Assembly: GCA_945971755.1 (NCBI GenBank)
Contig: CAMFPJ010000021.1
Span: 1 to 16,544, forward strand
Reading direction: 5' to 3'
Origin: an uncultured Clostridia bacterium
Lineage (GTDB): Bacteria; Bacillota; Clostridia; Oscillospirales; Acutalibacteraceae
Length of the DNA stretch: 16,544 nucleotides
The notes beneath the pieces are model-generated. The model ran no database searches. It was not told the DNA's origin and saw only the letters and a list, made by a program, of their open reading frames with translations. A program made the translations under genes and the position numbers. Position 1 is the stretch's first letter. Every line of letters starts with the position of its first letter. Below, one piece after another: positions 1 to 6,791 of the stretch.

Positions 1-1338
1 AAAACTCTCACTCCAGAACAGCAAGAATACTTTAAGGATTCTAAAGTTAGAGATGAAGATGGTAATCTTCTTAAGGTGTATCATGGAACAAGTGAAGACT
101 TTACTGTGTTTGACAGAACTAAAGGCAGACACAATATGGATATTCAAGGCTCTTTCTTTAGTCCATGGGAATTAGATGCTCAAGGCTATGGAACAAATGT
201 TAAAGCATATTACCTTAACATTACAAATCCAGCAAGTGAGCAGATTGGATATAAAGTCTTAAGAATGTTTCAGGGACAGAACAACGCTGGAGTAAAAGCA
301 AGAGAATATCTTGAAAGTCTTGGATATGACGGTGTTAATAATAGCAATGAGGAATACATAGCCTTTAACTCTAACCAAATCAAGCTTGCTGATAACACCA
401 ATCCTACCGACAGCGAGGATGTGAGGTATAGTGAAAAATATTCTTATGAAAGCCTTGTATCTAAACCAGATATGAATATTACATTTGTTGATGATTCTAT
501 TATCTACAATCCTAACAGTCAAACGAGAAAAGATATCAAAAATAGTGCGATAAAAAAAGCCATTGAGTCTGGAAGACGCAATGACAAAGGAAATGCAGTT
601 GTATATGTTAGTGACATTGATAAAGAAGTTACTATATCAAATAAATCTGTTATTCATGGATTGGATAGAAGACTAAATATATCTACACCTGTTATATTAA
701 ACATTGGCGAAATAATTAAAAATTCAATCGCAATTAACGAGTTAACTCCAAAAAACGAATTGACGGATAAGACAATGGTGCTTATAGGATTTGCTAAAAG
801 CAAAGATAATAATTATATTGTAAGAACTATTGTTGATAGATTTACAGACAATGTAGAGTCAGTTGATGTAGTACATGCTGTAAGCACAAAAAAAGAAACA
901 GTTAGCAAAATGCTCGGAAGTCACAACAATGTTGCTCTTCCAACTGTTTCTAAAATCAGTATATCAAATATTTTGAAATATGTCAACGAATATTTCCCAG
1001 ATGCATTGTCAGCAGATGTCCTCAAGCATTTTGGATACTCAAGTAGACCTAAAGGAGACTTAGGAGAAAGTGCATTATATTCAACCAAAGAAACTCCTCG
1101 CGACATCTTGTTAAGCACATTCTCTGGACTTGCACAGAACGACATTGAGCAGAAGTATCTTGACGATTATCGCAAGAATATCACAGAGCTTAACAATGTA
1201 GAGAAACAGCTCAAGAACACAAGAGAAGAACTCAAGGAGCTTTCATTCGCAAAGGGCAAGAGAGACAACTATGTAAAATCTTTACGAATATTTTACGAAC
1301 ATTTTACGAATAAATTTATGAAAATTTGTGTAAATTAG
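1..1338 (+). CDS. Polyvalent phage/ICE protein, ART-like and nuclease-like domains (5' partial, 3' truncated)
   Basis: The frame is open from base 1, so the true start lies outside the window and 445 residues are visible. Near the N-terminus, a VYHGT motif (residues 26-30) followed by GSFFS and AYYLNITNP resembles the ADP-ribosyltransferase-like domains at the ends of huge polyvalent proteins of phages and conjugative elements. Residues ~160-310 (with the IHG motif and PVILNI) vaguely resemble the phage BECR-type nuclease-like domains of the same proteins; I am unsure of this. From ~385 a charged coiled coil runs to SFAKGKRDN. Related proteins normally continue from there, but here only about 22 unrelated residues follow, encoded by AT-rich repeats, before a TAG stop. 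Arginine is mostly AGA, unlike the CGT-rich genes after 2169, which supports foreign origin. Such proteins are thought to be injected with element DNA to counter host defences. The specific role here is unknown. Confidence 0.6.
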   Translation, partial: KTLTPEQQEYFKDSKVRDEDGNLLKVYHGTSEDFTVFDRTKGRHNMDIQGSFFSPWELDAQGYGTNVKAYYLNITNPASEQIGYKVLRMFQGQNNAGVKAREYLESLGYDGVNNSNEEYIAFNSNQIKLADNTNPTDSEDVRYSEKYSYESLVSKPDMNITFVDDSIIYNPNSQTRKDIKNSAIKKAIESGRRNDKGNAVVYVSDIDKEVTISNKSVIHGLDRRLNISTPVILNIGEIIKNSIAINELTPKNELTDKTMVLIGFAKSKDNNYIVRTIVDRFTDNVESVDVVHAVSTKKETVSKMLGSHNNVALPTVSKISISNILKYVNEYFPDALSADVLKHFGYSSRPKGDLGESALYSTKETPRDILLSTFSGLAQNDIEQKYLDDYRKNITELNNVEKQLKNTREELKELSFAKGKRDNYVKSLRIFYEHFTNKFMKICVN

Positions 1339-1346
1339 TGTAAATT
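1281..1346. repeat. Phased short direct repeats at element end
   Basis: TTTACGAA occurs three times, at 1281, 1292 and 1303, with an exact 11-bp spacing. GTGTAAATT then occurs twice, at 1328 and 1338, 10 bp apart. This helical phasing is typical of protein-binding iterons. The position, about 80-150 bp inside the putative attachment repeat at 1428, is where arm-type sites of tyrosine integrases or excisionase sites are often found. The repeats overlap the last codons of the upstream ORF. The binding role is inference. Confidence 0.45.
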
Positions 1347-1363
1347 TATATAAACAAAAAAAT

Positions 1364-1422
1364 CCCCACAAAGCCTTATATATCAACGGATTTCGTTGTA
1401 TATCAATGCTTGTGGGGTTTTT
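1364..1422. terminator. Large bidirectional terminator hairpin
   Basis: CCCCACAAAGC (1364-1374) pairs with GCTTGTGGGG (1408-1417) with one bulge. An inner near-palindrome, ATCAACG/CGTTGTAT, extends the stem. T5 follows on the plus strand (1418-1422), and a run of A before 1364 gives a T7 tract on the minus strand, so it can stop transcription both ways. It would end the upstream element gene and also lies just beyond the leftmost tRNA-tail copy on the minus strand. Confidence 0.75.
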
Positions 1423-1427
1423 GCGTT

Positions 1428-1604
1428 TTGGCGCAGAAGGAGAGACTCGAAAAAGGCCGTGCCTTTTTCATTTGCTCCGCAAATATCCGATTATATGTCC
1501 GTGCTCCTCCGCCTGCGGCGAACCGTCGCACATGGACGAAAGAGTTCTCGTCTCTCTCAAGTAAAACGAATAAAAGCCACACATCAAAAGATGTATGGCT
1601 TCTA
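1428..1604. repeat. 177-bp tandem unit, copy 1
   Basis: This is the first of two base-for-base identical 177-bp units. It starts with 24 bp matching the 3' end of the adjacent tRNA-Ser gene (minus-strand CCA, acceptor 3' strand, T-stem 3' strand, ending in the T-loop TTCGA). The remaining ~153 bp holds hairpins at 1450-1468 (AAAAAGGC/GCCTTTTT), 1470-1484 (ATTTGC/GCAAAT), 1497-1537 (GTCC..GTGC/GCAC..GGAC, with inner CGCC/GGCG at 1510-1520) and 1535-1552, and a minus-strand terminator at 1569-1599. GAGAGAC at 1440-1446 and GTCTCTC at 1550-1556 form a 7-bp inverted repeat around the GC-rich core. Open frames crossing this region are antisense artefacts of the repeat. Confidence 0.95.
1569..1599 (-). 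terminator. Rho-independent terminator, duplicated copy
   Basis: Identical to the terminator at 1746-1776, carried in repeat copy 1. On the minus strand it follows the tRNA-tail fragment at 1605-1628, so the order tRNA tail then terminator is duplicated. Confidence 0.75.
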
Positions 1605-1781
1605 TTGGCGCAGAAGGAGAGACTCGAAAAAGGCCGTGCCTTTTTCATTTGCTCCGCAAATATCCGATTATATGTCCGTGCTCCTCCGCCTGCGGCGAAC
1701 CGTCGCACATGGACGAAAGAGTTCTCGTCTCTCTCAAGTAAAACGAATAAAAGCCACACATCAAAAGATGTATGGCTTCTA
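1605..1781. repeat. 177-bp tandem unit, copy 2
   Basis: This unit is identical to copy 1 over its full 177 bp and abuts the intact tRNA-Ser(GCU) gene. Its right end carries that tRNA's own terminator. The perfect identity suggests a recent duplication or repeated insertion, or ongoing homogenisation. Confidence 0.95.
1746..1776 (-). terminator. Rho-independent terminator of the tRNA-Ser operon
   Basis: On the minus strand GCCATACATC, a TTTT loop and GATGTGTGGC form a 10-bp stem (12 bp with the flanking AA/TT, one G-U pair), followed by a TTTTATT tract. It begins about five bases after the encoded CCA of tRNA-Ser(GCU), so it ends the two-tRNA transcript. Confidence 0.85.
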
Positions 1782-1805
1782 TTGGCGCAGAAGGAGAGAC
1801 TCGAA
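1782..1805. repeat. Third tRNA-tail direct repeat (putative attachment core inside tRNA-Ser)
   Basis: The same 24 bp as at 1428-1451 and 1605-1628, here as the genuine 3' end of tRNA-Ser(GCU). Identity stops in the T-loop, a known sublocation for crossover by tRNA-targeting tyrosine recombinases. The match beginning one base outside CCA and ending in the T-loop supports an att core, but no integrase gene is visible and the far-end att copy would lie left of the window. Confidence 0.6.
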
Positions 1806-1873
1806 CTCTCGCACCGGTTACCCGGCCTACGCCCTTAGCAGGGGCGCCTCGTCACCAACTTGAGTACTTCTGC
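1783..1873 (-). tRNA. tRNA-Ser (anticodon GCU)
   Basis: The minus strand folds as a class II tRNA of 91 nt including encoded CCA. The acceptor pairs GCAGAAG with CTTCTGC, with discriminator G. The anticodon stem CGCCC/GGGCG closes loop CTGCTAA, giving anticodon GCT, which reads AGC/AGU. A long serine-type variable arm (GGCCGGGTAACCGG region) follows, then T-arm GAGAG-TTCGAGT-CTCTC and CCA. It is the second gene of a two-tRNA unit. Its last 24 bp are repeated twice to the left, marking it as a probable integration target. The gene itself is intact. Confidence 0.95.
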
Positions 1874-1912
1874 AAGCGTAACGTGTTTAGCGTTATTCAG
1901 TTAAAATAAAAA

Positions 1913-2001
1913 TGGCGGAGAGGAAGGGATTCGAACCCTTGTGAGTTTGACCTCAAACGGTTTTCAAGACCGCCGCGTTATGACCGCTTCGCTACCTCTC
2001 C
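1913..2001 (-). tRNA. tRNA-Ser (anticodon UGA)
   Basis: The minus strand folds as an 89-nt class II tRNA with encoded CCA. The acceptor pairs GGAGAGG with CCTCTCC, with discriminator G. The anticodon loop CTTGAAA gives anticodon TGA, reading UCA and probably other UCN codons. The long variable arm (GAGGTCAAACTC region) is typical of serine tRNAs, and the T-arm contains GTTCGAATC. It is first in the transcript, 39 nt ahead of tRNA-Ser(GCU), with no terminator between, so the two are co-transcribed. Confidence 0.95.
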
Positions 2002-2016
2002 GCATTTGGCTTGATT

Positions 2017-2045
2017 ATATTATCATAAATTTTTACACTTGTCAA
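2017..2045 (-). promoter_or_regulatory. Near-consensus sigma-A promoter for the tRNA-Ser pair
   Basis: On the minus strand a perfect TTGACA (-35) is followed by a 17-bp spacer and TAATAT (-10). The -10 box ends 15 nt before the tRNA-Ser(UGA) 5' end, as expected for a strong stable-RNA promoter with a short leader. Confidence 0.85.
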
Positions 2046-2113
2046 GGAATTTTATAAAAAACATCAGTCTAAATTCATTTTATTTTATGTCCTTGTTTTA
2101 GTACAGATGTTTA

Positions 2114-2142
2114 TTTACTTTTTTCTTTGCGTGTGTTAAAAT
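2114..2142 (+). promoter_or_regulatory. Possible extended -10 promoter for the GH27 gene
   Basis: TTTACT, a 17-bp spacer, then TAAAAT preceded by TG at the extended -10 position. Transcription would begin about 20 nt before the ATG at 2169. The -35 is weak, so this is tentative. Confidence 0.4.
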
Positions 2143-2168
2143 TAATTATAACTTTTTGAGGTGGTTTT

Positions 2169-3464
2169 ATGGATAAAAACTCTTTTGCAAAAACTCCGCC
2201 AATGGGCTGGAACAGTTGGGACTGTTACGGTGCCGCCGTAAACGAAGAACAGCTTCTGGGTAATGCAGAATATATGGCAAAAAATCTTAAACAATTCGGT
2301 TGGCAGTATGTTGTTTGTGACATTCAATGGTATGAGCCAAACGCCAAAGATAATGATTACAATAATTTCACCGAGCTTTGTATGGACGAGTACTCTCGTC
2401 TTATTCCTGCGGAAAATCGTTTTCCGTCCTCAAAAAACGGTGCCGGCTTTAAGCCCATATCCGACAAAATTCACTCTATGGGGCTAAAATTCGGTATTCA
2501 TATTATGCGCGGAATTCCGCGACAGGCAGTCCACCGTAACACAAAAATTTTAGGGACGGACAAAACTGCACGTGAGATTGCTCATCATTTCTCGGTTTGC
2601 TCGTGGAATACCGATATGTACGGAATTGAAGCAGACCGTAAGGGTGCGCAGGAATATTATGATTCGATTTTTGAACTTTATGCTTCTTGGGGTGTCGATT
2701 TTGTCAAGGTGGACGACATTTGCGTCACTGAGTTCAGAAAATGGGATAACCCGTATTCTGCTCGTGCAGAGGTTGAAATGATTAGAAAAGCCATTGACAA
2801 AACAGGCCGCCCAATTGTATTAAGCCTTTCGCCCGGTCCTGCTGAAATAAGCGTTGCTGAACACCTTTGCGAAAATGCAAATATGTGGCGTTTAACGGGC
2901 GATTTTTGGGACGATTGGACTCAGCTTCGTTCTATGTTTGATCGTTGCAAAATGTGGGAAAATGTTGTTGCAAAGGGCAAATGGCCTGACTGTGATATGC
3001 TGCCTCTCGGGCGAATTTCCAAAAACGGAACCTGCCACGGAGAAAAAAACAGATACACAAACTTTACTCATGATGAGCAAATCACACTAATGACGCTTTG
3101 GTGCATTTTCCGCTCTCCCTTAATGTTTGGCGGTGAAATGCGTGAAAATGACGAGTGGACCTTAAACCTTATCACTAATTCCGAGGTTTTGGCGGTAAAT
3201 CAGGACTCACACGGCGGCAAAGAGATTTTCCGTGATGACTCAACGGTTATCCGTAAGGCGTATGACAATAAAAACAATGTGATTTTTGCTGTTTTCAACA
3301 TAAGTGACGAAAAAAACACGGTGGTTGTTGACTTTAACAAATTCGGCTTTGAAACCGAAAAAACGCTTCGTGACCTTTGGAAACGTGATGATATTTGCAA
3401 GACAGAAAACATTATGAATTTTGAAGTCGCACCGCACGGTGCCGTGCTTTATAAAATCTATTGA
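2169..3464 (+). CDS. GH27 family glycosidase, probable alpha-galactosidase
   Basis: This 431-residue protein is predicted to hydrolyse terminal alpha-galactosyl (or related) residues with retention of configuration. The N-terminal PPMGWNSWDCYG (residues 10-21) is the GH27 hallmark opening the (beta/alpha)8 barrel. The nucleophile is most likely Asp182 in KVDD, and the acid/base Asp245 in RLTGDFWDDW. A C-terminal beta-sandwich begins around residue 330. No signal peptide is visible (MDKNSFAKT start), so it should act in the cytoplasm on imported oligosaccharides. GAGGTGG precedes the ATG at suitable spacing. No sugar transporter or regulator is nearby. Ten bases separate it from addB, with no terminator, so they probably share a transcript. 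GH27 also includes alpha-N-acetylgalactosaminidase and beta-arabinopyranosidase activities, so the substrate is not certain. Confidence 0.88.
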   Translation: MDKNSFAKTPPMGWNSWDCYGAAVNEEQLLGNAEYMAKNLKQFGWQYVVCDIQWYEPNAKDNDYNNFTELCMDEYSRLIPAENRFPSSKNGAGFKPISDKIHSMGLKFGIHIMRGIPRQAVHRNTKILGTDKTAREIAHHFSVCSWNTDMYGIEADRKGAQEYYDSIFELYASWGVDFVKVDDICVTEFRKWDNPYSARAEVEMIRKAIDKTGRPIVLSLSPGPAEISVAEHLCENANMWRLTGDFWDDWTQLRSMFDRCKMWENVVAKGKWPDCDMLPLGRISKNGTCHGEKNRYTNFTHDEQITLMTLWCIFRSPLMFGGEMRENDEWTLNLITNSEVLAVNQDSHGGKEIFRDDSTVIRKAYDNKNNVIFAVFNISDEKNTVVVDFNKFGFETEKTLRDLWKRDDICKTENIMNFEVAPHGAVLYKIY

Positions 3465-3474
3465 GGAGTAGTTT

Positions 3475-6400
3475 ATGCTTCATATTATTACAGGGCGAAC
3501 CGGCAGCGGAAAAACAAGAAAAATTCGCAAGTTAATTGCCGACACAGCGTTTTCTGAGCCCAATAAGGCTGTTTTGATTGTGCCTGAACAGTTCTCATTT
3601 GAAACCGAAAGAGCAATGCTTCAACTACTCGGCAACGAGAAAGGCAATACTGCTGAGGTTTTGAGCTTTTCAAGACTTGCAGAAAAAGTACTTGACAAGT
3701 GCGGTAAACTGCCTGATAAAACCGTTGACGATTCAACCCGTGCGATTTTAATGAGCATTGCGGTTGAATCTTTAGGGGAAAAAACGGTTAAGTTCAGAAG
3801 ATACGTTAAAAACCCTGCACTTATTTCTGAGCTTATCTCATTTCGTAAGGAATTGAAAAAATACAAAATAGAGCCTAAAGCATTAAAAATTGCTTCAGGT
3901 TCGGTTCGCCGTGAGTCTTTTTCGTTAAAACTCTCGGAACTGGCAGAGATTTTTAATTGCTATGATGTCCTTGTACATGAAAATTTCGGTGATGATACCG
4001 ATTATCTTGACATACTGTGCGATGCTTTGGAATCTGACGACTATTTCAGCGGCAAAACCGTCGCTGTTGACGGCTTCTCGGGTTTTTCGGGTCAGGAATA
4101 TGCTGTTCTTGAAAAGATATTGAAAACTTCTTCCGATCTTTACATTACATTCTGTTATGACAACGAAAACCGAAACGGCAGGTATGAGCTTTTCAGAAAC
4201 GCTCATAACGAAATTAAAACACTTAAAGATATTGCAAACAGGGCAGGCATAAAAATAGCGCCAACAGAAAATCTTGAACCCAAGGAAGAGTACAAAGCAC
4301 CTGAGTTAAACTTTCTTGAGAAGCATTTGTTTGAGGACTCCCACGAAATCTTTTCGGGCGATGCTAATGAAATCACTTTAATGCCGTGCAAAAACAAAAA
4401 AGACGAGTGTGATGCAATTGCATCCGAAATTCGCCGTCTCACAAGGATTTTCGGTTACCGCTACCGTGACATTGCAGTAATCGAAAGGCAGGAGGGCTCA
4501 TACAAAAACGAGCTTGCATCTTCATTCAGAAAGTACGGAATTAAATGTTTTTTCGACTCCCGTCAGTCTGTAACTCACCAGCCGTTGACTGTTTTTTTGC
4601 GGACACTTTTGCTTATTATTAACGACGGCTTCTCTGCCGACAATGTTCTTGCGATTCTTAAAACGGGACTTTACGGCTTTACAACTGAAGAAATAGGTGA
4701 ATTTGAAGATTATGTTTTAATGTGGAATATTAACGGTGCCGCATTTAAGAAAGAATGGAAAGATAACCCTGAGGGCTTCGGCGAAGAAAACAATGAAAAA
4801 ACAGAACAAAAACTTGCGGAATTAAATAACCTTCGCGAGCGAATTGTTGCGCCTATTTTAAGTCTTAAGAGTAAAATCTCAAGTAAGAACGGCGAAACAA
4901 TTTCAAAAGAAATTTTTATGTTTTTGCGAAATGCAGGAATTGATAAAAATCTTAAAAATATTGCTTTGGCGCTTCAAACAAACGGTGACAGCGAACTGTC
5001 AATTGAGCAAAGCACTGTATGGCAAATGATTACAGAGATTTTTGATACTCTTAATTTTGCAGTCGGCAAACAAACAATCTCAATTTCCCGTTATGCAGAG
5101 CTTTTTGACATTTTGGTTAGCTCAAAGGATGTTGGCGTAATTCCAAGCGGTGTTGACGAAGTTATTGTGGGCAGCGCGGACAGAATTCGTGCTTCCGCGC
5201 CGAAAGCGGTGTTTGTTGTAGGTGCTAACGAAGGCGTCTTTCCCGGTGTTTCTTCGGCAGGTACGCTTCTTTCCGACAGAGAAAGAACCGAGCTAATAGA
5301 AAACAATATCGAGCTTGTAAGTAACCTTGAATATAACAGTGTATCCGAACTTTTTATAGCTTACCGCGCTTTAACCCTTTCAACAGACAAGCTTTATGTG
5401 TCTTTTTCTTCGTTCGATTCAGATTCGTCTTCGCTTTTCCCGTCTGACATAGTAATTTCAATAGAAAAAATGTTTCCTAATCATTCGGTTTTTAGAGATA
5501 CGGCATTAAACAGAATAGAAAGTGAAAAATCTGCATTTTCCGCACTGGCAGGTGAGAGTGTTAACGGCTCAACGCTTGCTTCCTCACTTTATGAATATTT
5601 CAAAGAAAATTCAAATGACGGTAAAATTCAAATGATTAACAAAATTCGCAAAAATTCTTTTGAACTTACCGACGGAAGAATTGCCGAAGAACTGTTCGGT
5701 AAGGATATGTATTTAACAGCGTCAAGAACAGAGAAGTATTATCACTGCCCATTTGAGTATTTCTGTGAATACGGCATTTCGGCAAAGCCGAGAAAAACTG
5801 CAGAGATTGACCCGGCACAGACAGGTACTCTTGTTCACTTTGTGCTTGAAACAATACTTAGAGAATATCCAAAAGAAAAATTAACAAACCTTTCAAGAAA
5901 CGAAGCAAAGGAAATTACTGACAGAATAATTGAAACTTACATTGAAGAGCAAATGAGCGGCATAGAGAACAAAAACGCTTCTTTCCTGAGAACGATTGAA
6001 CTGATTAAAGACCGCACACTGAAAGTTGTACTTCGCCTTATTGAAGAATTCAAGAATTGCGATTTTACACCCGTTGATTTTGAGCTTAACATTGACCGTG
6101 ACGGTGAAATAAGGCCTTATGAGTTAGAACTCTCTGACGGCGGAAAAGTCAGAATCAGGGGTAAGGTTGACCGTGTTGACTCTTACTCAGACGGTGAAAA
6201 CAACTTTATTCGTATTATTGACTACAAAACAGGCGGCAAGGACTTTAACCTTTACGAAGTTTTGGAAGGCATAAATATGCAAATGCTCATTTACCTTTTT
6301 GCAATTTGGCAAAACGGCGGTGAAAAATACGGCAACGTAATTCCCGCAGGCGTTCTTTATTTTCCGGCAAAAGCAGTTAAACTTACCGCATCTAAAATCG

Positions 6401-6786
6401 GACGTTATTCTGACGAAGCTGCATTGCAAAAAGCAGAAAAATCAAAATATCAAATGAAAGGCTTAGTTCTTAATAATATTAATGTTATCAATGCTATGGA
6501 GCACGGTGGCGGAGGCGTTTTAATTCCGTCATCTATCGACAAAAACGGTCATGCAGCGGGCAATGTTATTACTCTGAATTCCCTTTACAAACTGCGCGAC
6601 CGCGTTGACAGTGAGATTAAGAATATGGCAGAAAGTCTGCATAAAGGTAAAATCAACGCTTTTCCAACCGAAGGCGCTTGCGATTACTGCGTTTACAAAT
6701 CGGTTTGTAAGCGTGAGAGCGGTGCGCCTGTTCATGAGATTGAAAAATTGAAATTTGATGAAGTACTTGAGATTTTAGGGGGGTGA
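3475..6786 (+). CDS. addB: AddB, ATP-dependent helicase/nuclease subunit B
   Basis: This is the 1103-residue partner of AddA in the complex that unwinds and resects double-strand DNA ends for RecA loading. The N-terminal Walker A GRTGSGKT (residues 7-14) is at the expected place. The C-terminal RecB-type nuclease core is visible as LVHFVLE and IIDYKTGG (Asp916, Lys918). The iron-sulfur 'staple' is intact: Cys758 (HCPFEYFC), then Cys1069-x2-Cys1072-x5-Cys1078, the spacing known for AddB proteins. Length is close to the family norm of about 1,100-1,170. GAGGAG lies 6 nt before the ATG and overlaps the stop codon of the upstream glycosidase gene. The stop codon overlaps the addA translation-start region, consistent with coupled expression in equal amounts. 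Confidence 0.95.
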   Translation: MLHIITGRTGSGKTRKIRKLIADTAFSEPNKAVLIVPEQFSFETERAMLQLLGNEKGNTAEVLSFSRLAEKVLDKCGKLPDKTVDDSTRAILMSIAVESLGEKTVKFRRYVKNPALISELISFRKELKKYKIEPKALKIASGSVRRESFSLKLSELAEIFNCYDVLVHENFGDDTDYLDILCDALESDDYFSGKTVAVDGFSGFSGQEYAVLEKILKTSSDLYITFCYDNENRNGRYELFRNAHNEIKTLKDIANRAGIKIAPTENLEPKEEYKAPELNFLEKHLFEDSHEIFSGDANEITLMPCKNKKDECDAIASEIRRLTRIFGYRYRDIAVIERQEGSYKNELASSFRKYGIKCFFDSRQSVTHQPLTVFLRTLLLIINDGFSADNVLAILKTGLYGFTTEEIGEFEDYVLMWNINGAAFKKEWKDNPEGFGEENNEKTEQKLAELNNLRERIVAPILSLKSKISSKNGETISKEIFMFLRNAGIDKNLKNIALALQTNGDSELSIEQSTVWQMITEIFDTLNFAVGKQTISISRYAELFDILVSSKDVGVIPSGVDEVIVGSADRIRASAPKAVFVVGANEGVFPGVSSAGTLLSDRERTELIENNIELVSNLEYNSVSELFIAYRALTLSTDKLYVSFSSFDSDSSSLFPSDIVISIEKMFPNHSVFRDTALNRIESEKSAFSALAGESVNGSTLASSLYEYFKENSNDGKIQMINKIRKNSFELTDGRIAEELFGKDMYLTASRTEKYYHCPFEYFCEYGISAKPRKTAEIDPAQTGTLVHFVLETILREYPKEKLTNLSRNEAKEITDRIIETYIEEQMSGIENKNASFLRTIELIKDRTLKVVLRLIEEFKNCDFTPVDFELNIDRDGEIRPYELELSDGGKVRIRGKVDRVDSYSDGENNFIRIIDYKTGGKDFNLYEVLEGINMQMLIYLFAIWQNGGEKYGNVIPAGVLYFPAKAVKLTASKIGRYSDEAALQKAEKSKYQMKGLVLNNINVINAMEHGGGGVLIPSSIDKNGHAAGNVITLNSLYKLRDRVDSEIKNMAESLHKGKINAFPTEGACDYCVYKSVCKRESGAPVHEIEKLKFDEVLEILGG
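6777..6783 (+). promoter_or_regulatory. Ribosome binding site deciding the addA start
   Basis: AGGGGGG lies inside the end of addB. Candidate starts follow at 6783 (GTG), 6786 (ATG) and 6792 (GTG). Only 6792 leaves a normal gap (8 nt), so it is favoured. Confidence 0.6.
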
Positions 6787-6791
6787 TGACG

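Noticed and set aside
1450..1468. AAAAAGGC/GCCTTTTT hairpin as an independent terminator
   Set aside because: The U-run is part of the stem and no gene ends just before it on either strand; it is treated as part of the repeat structure.
1428..1805. CRISPR array
   Set aside because: Only two full units, 177 bp each and identical throughout, with no short-repeat/unique-spacer pattern and no cas genes nearby.
1396..1863. Overlapping open frames on both strands (1396-1863, 1403-1759, 1410-1838)
   Set aside because: They run through the 177-bp repeats and into the antisense of tRNA-Ser; the internal protein repeats simply mirror the DNA repeats and there is no convincing ribosome binding site.
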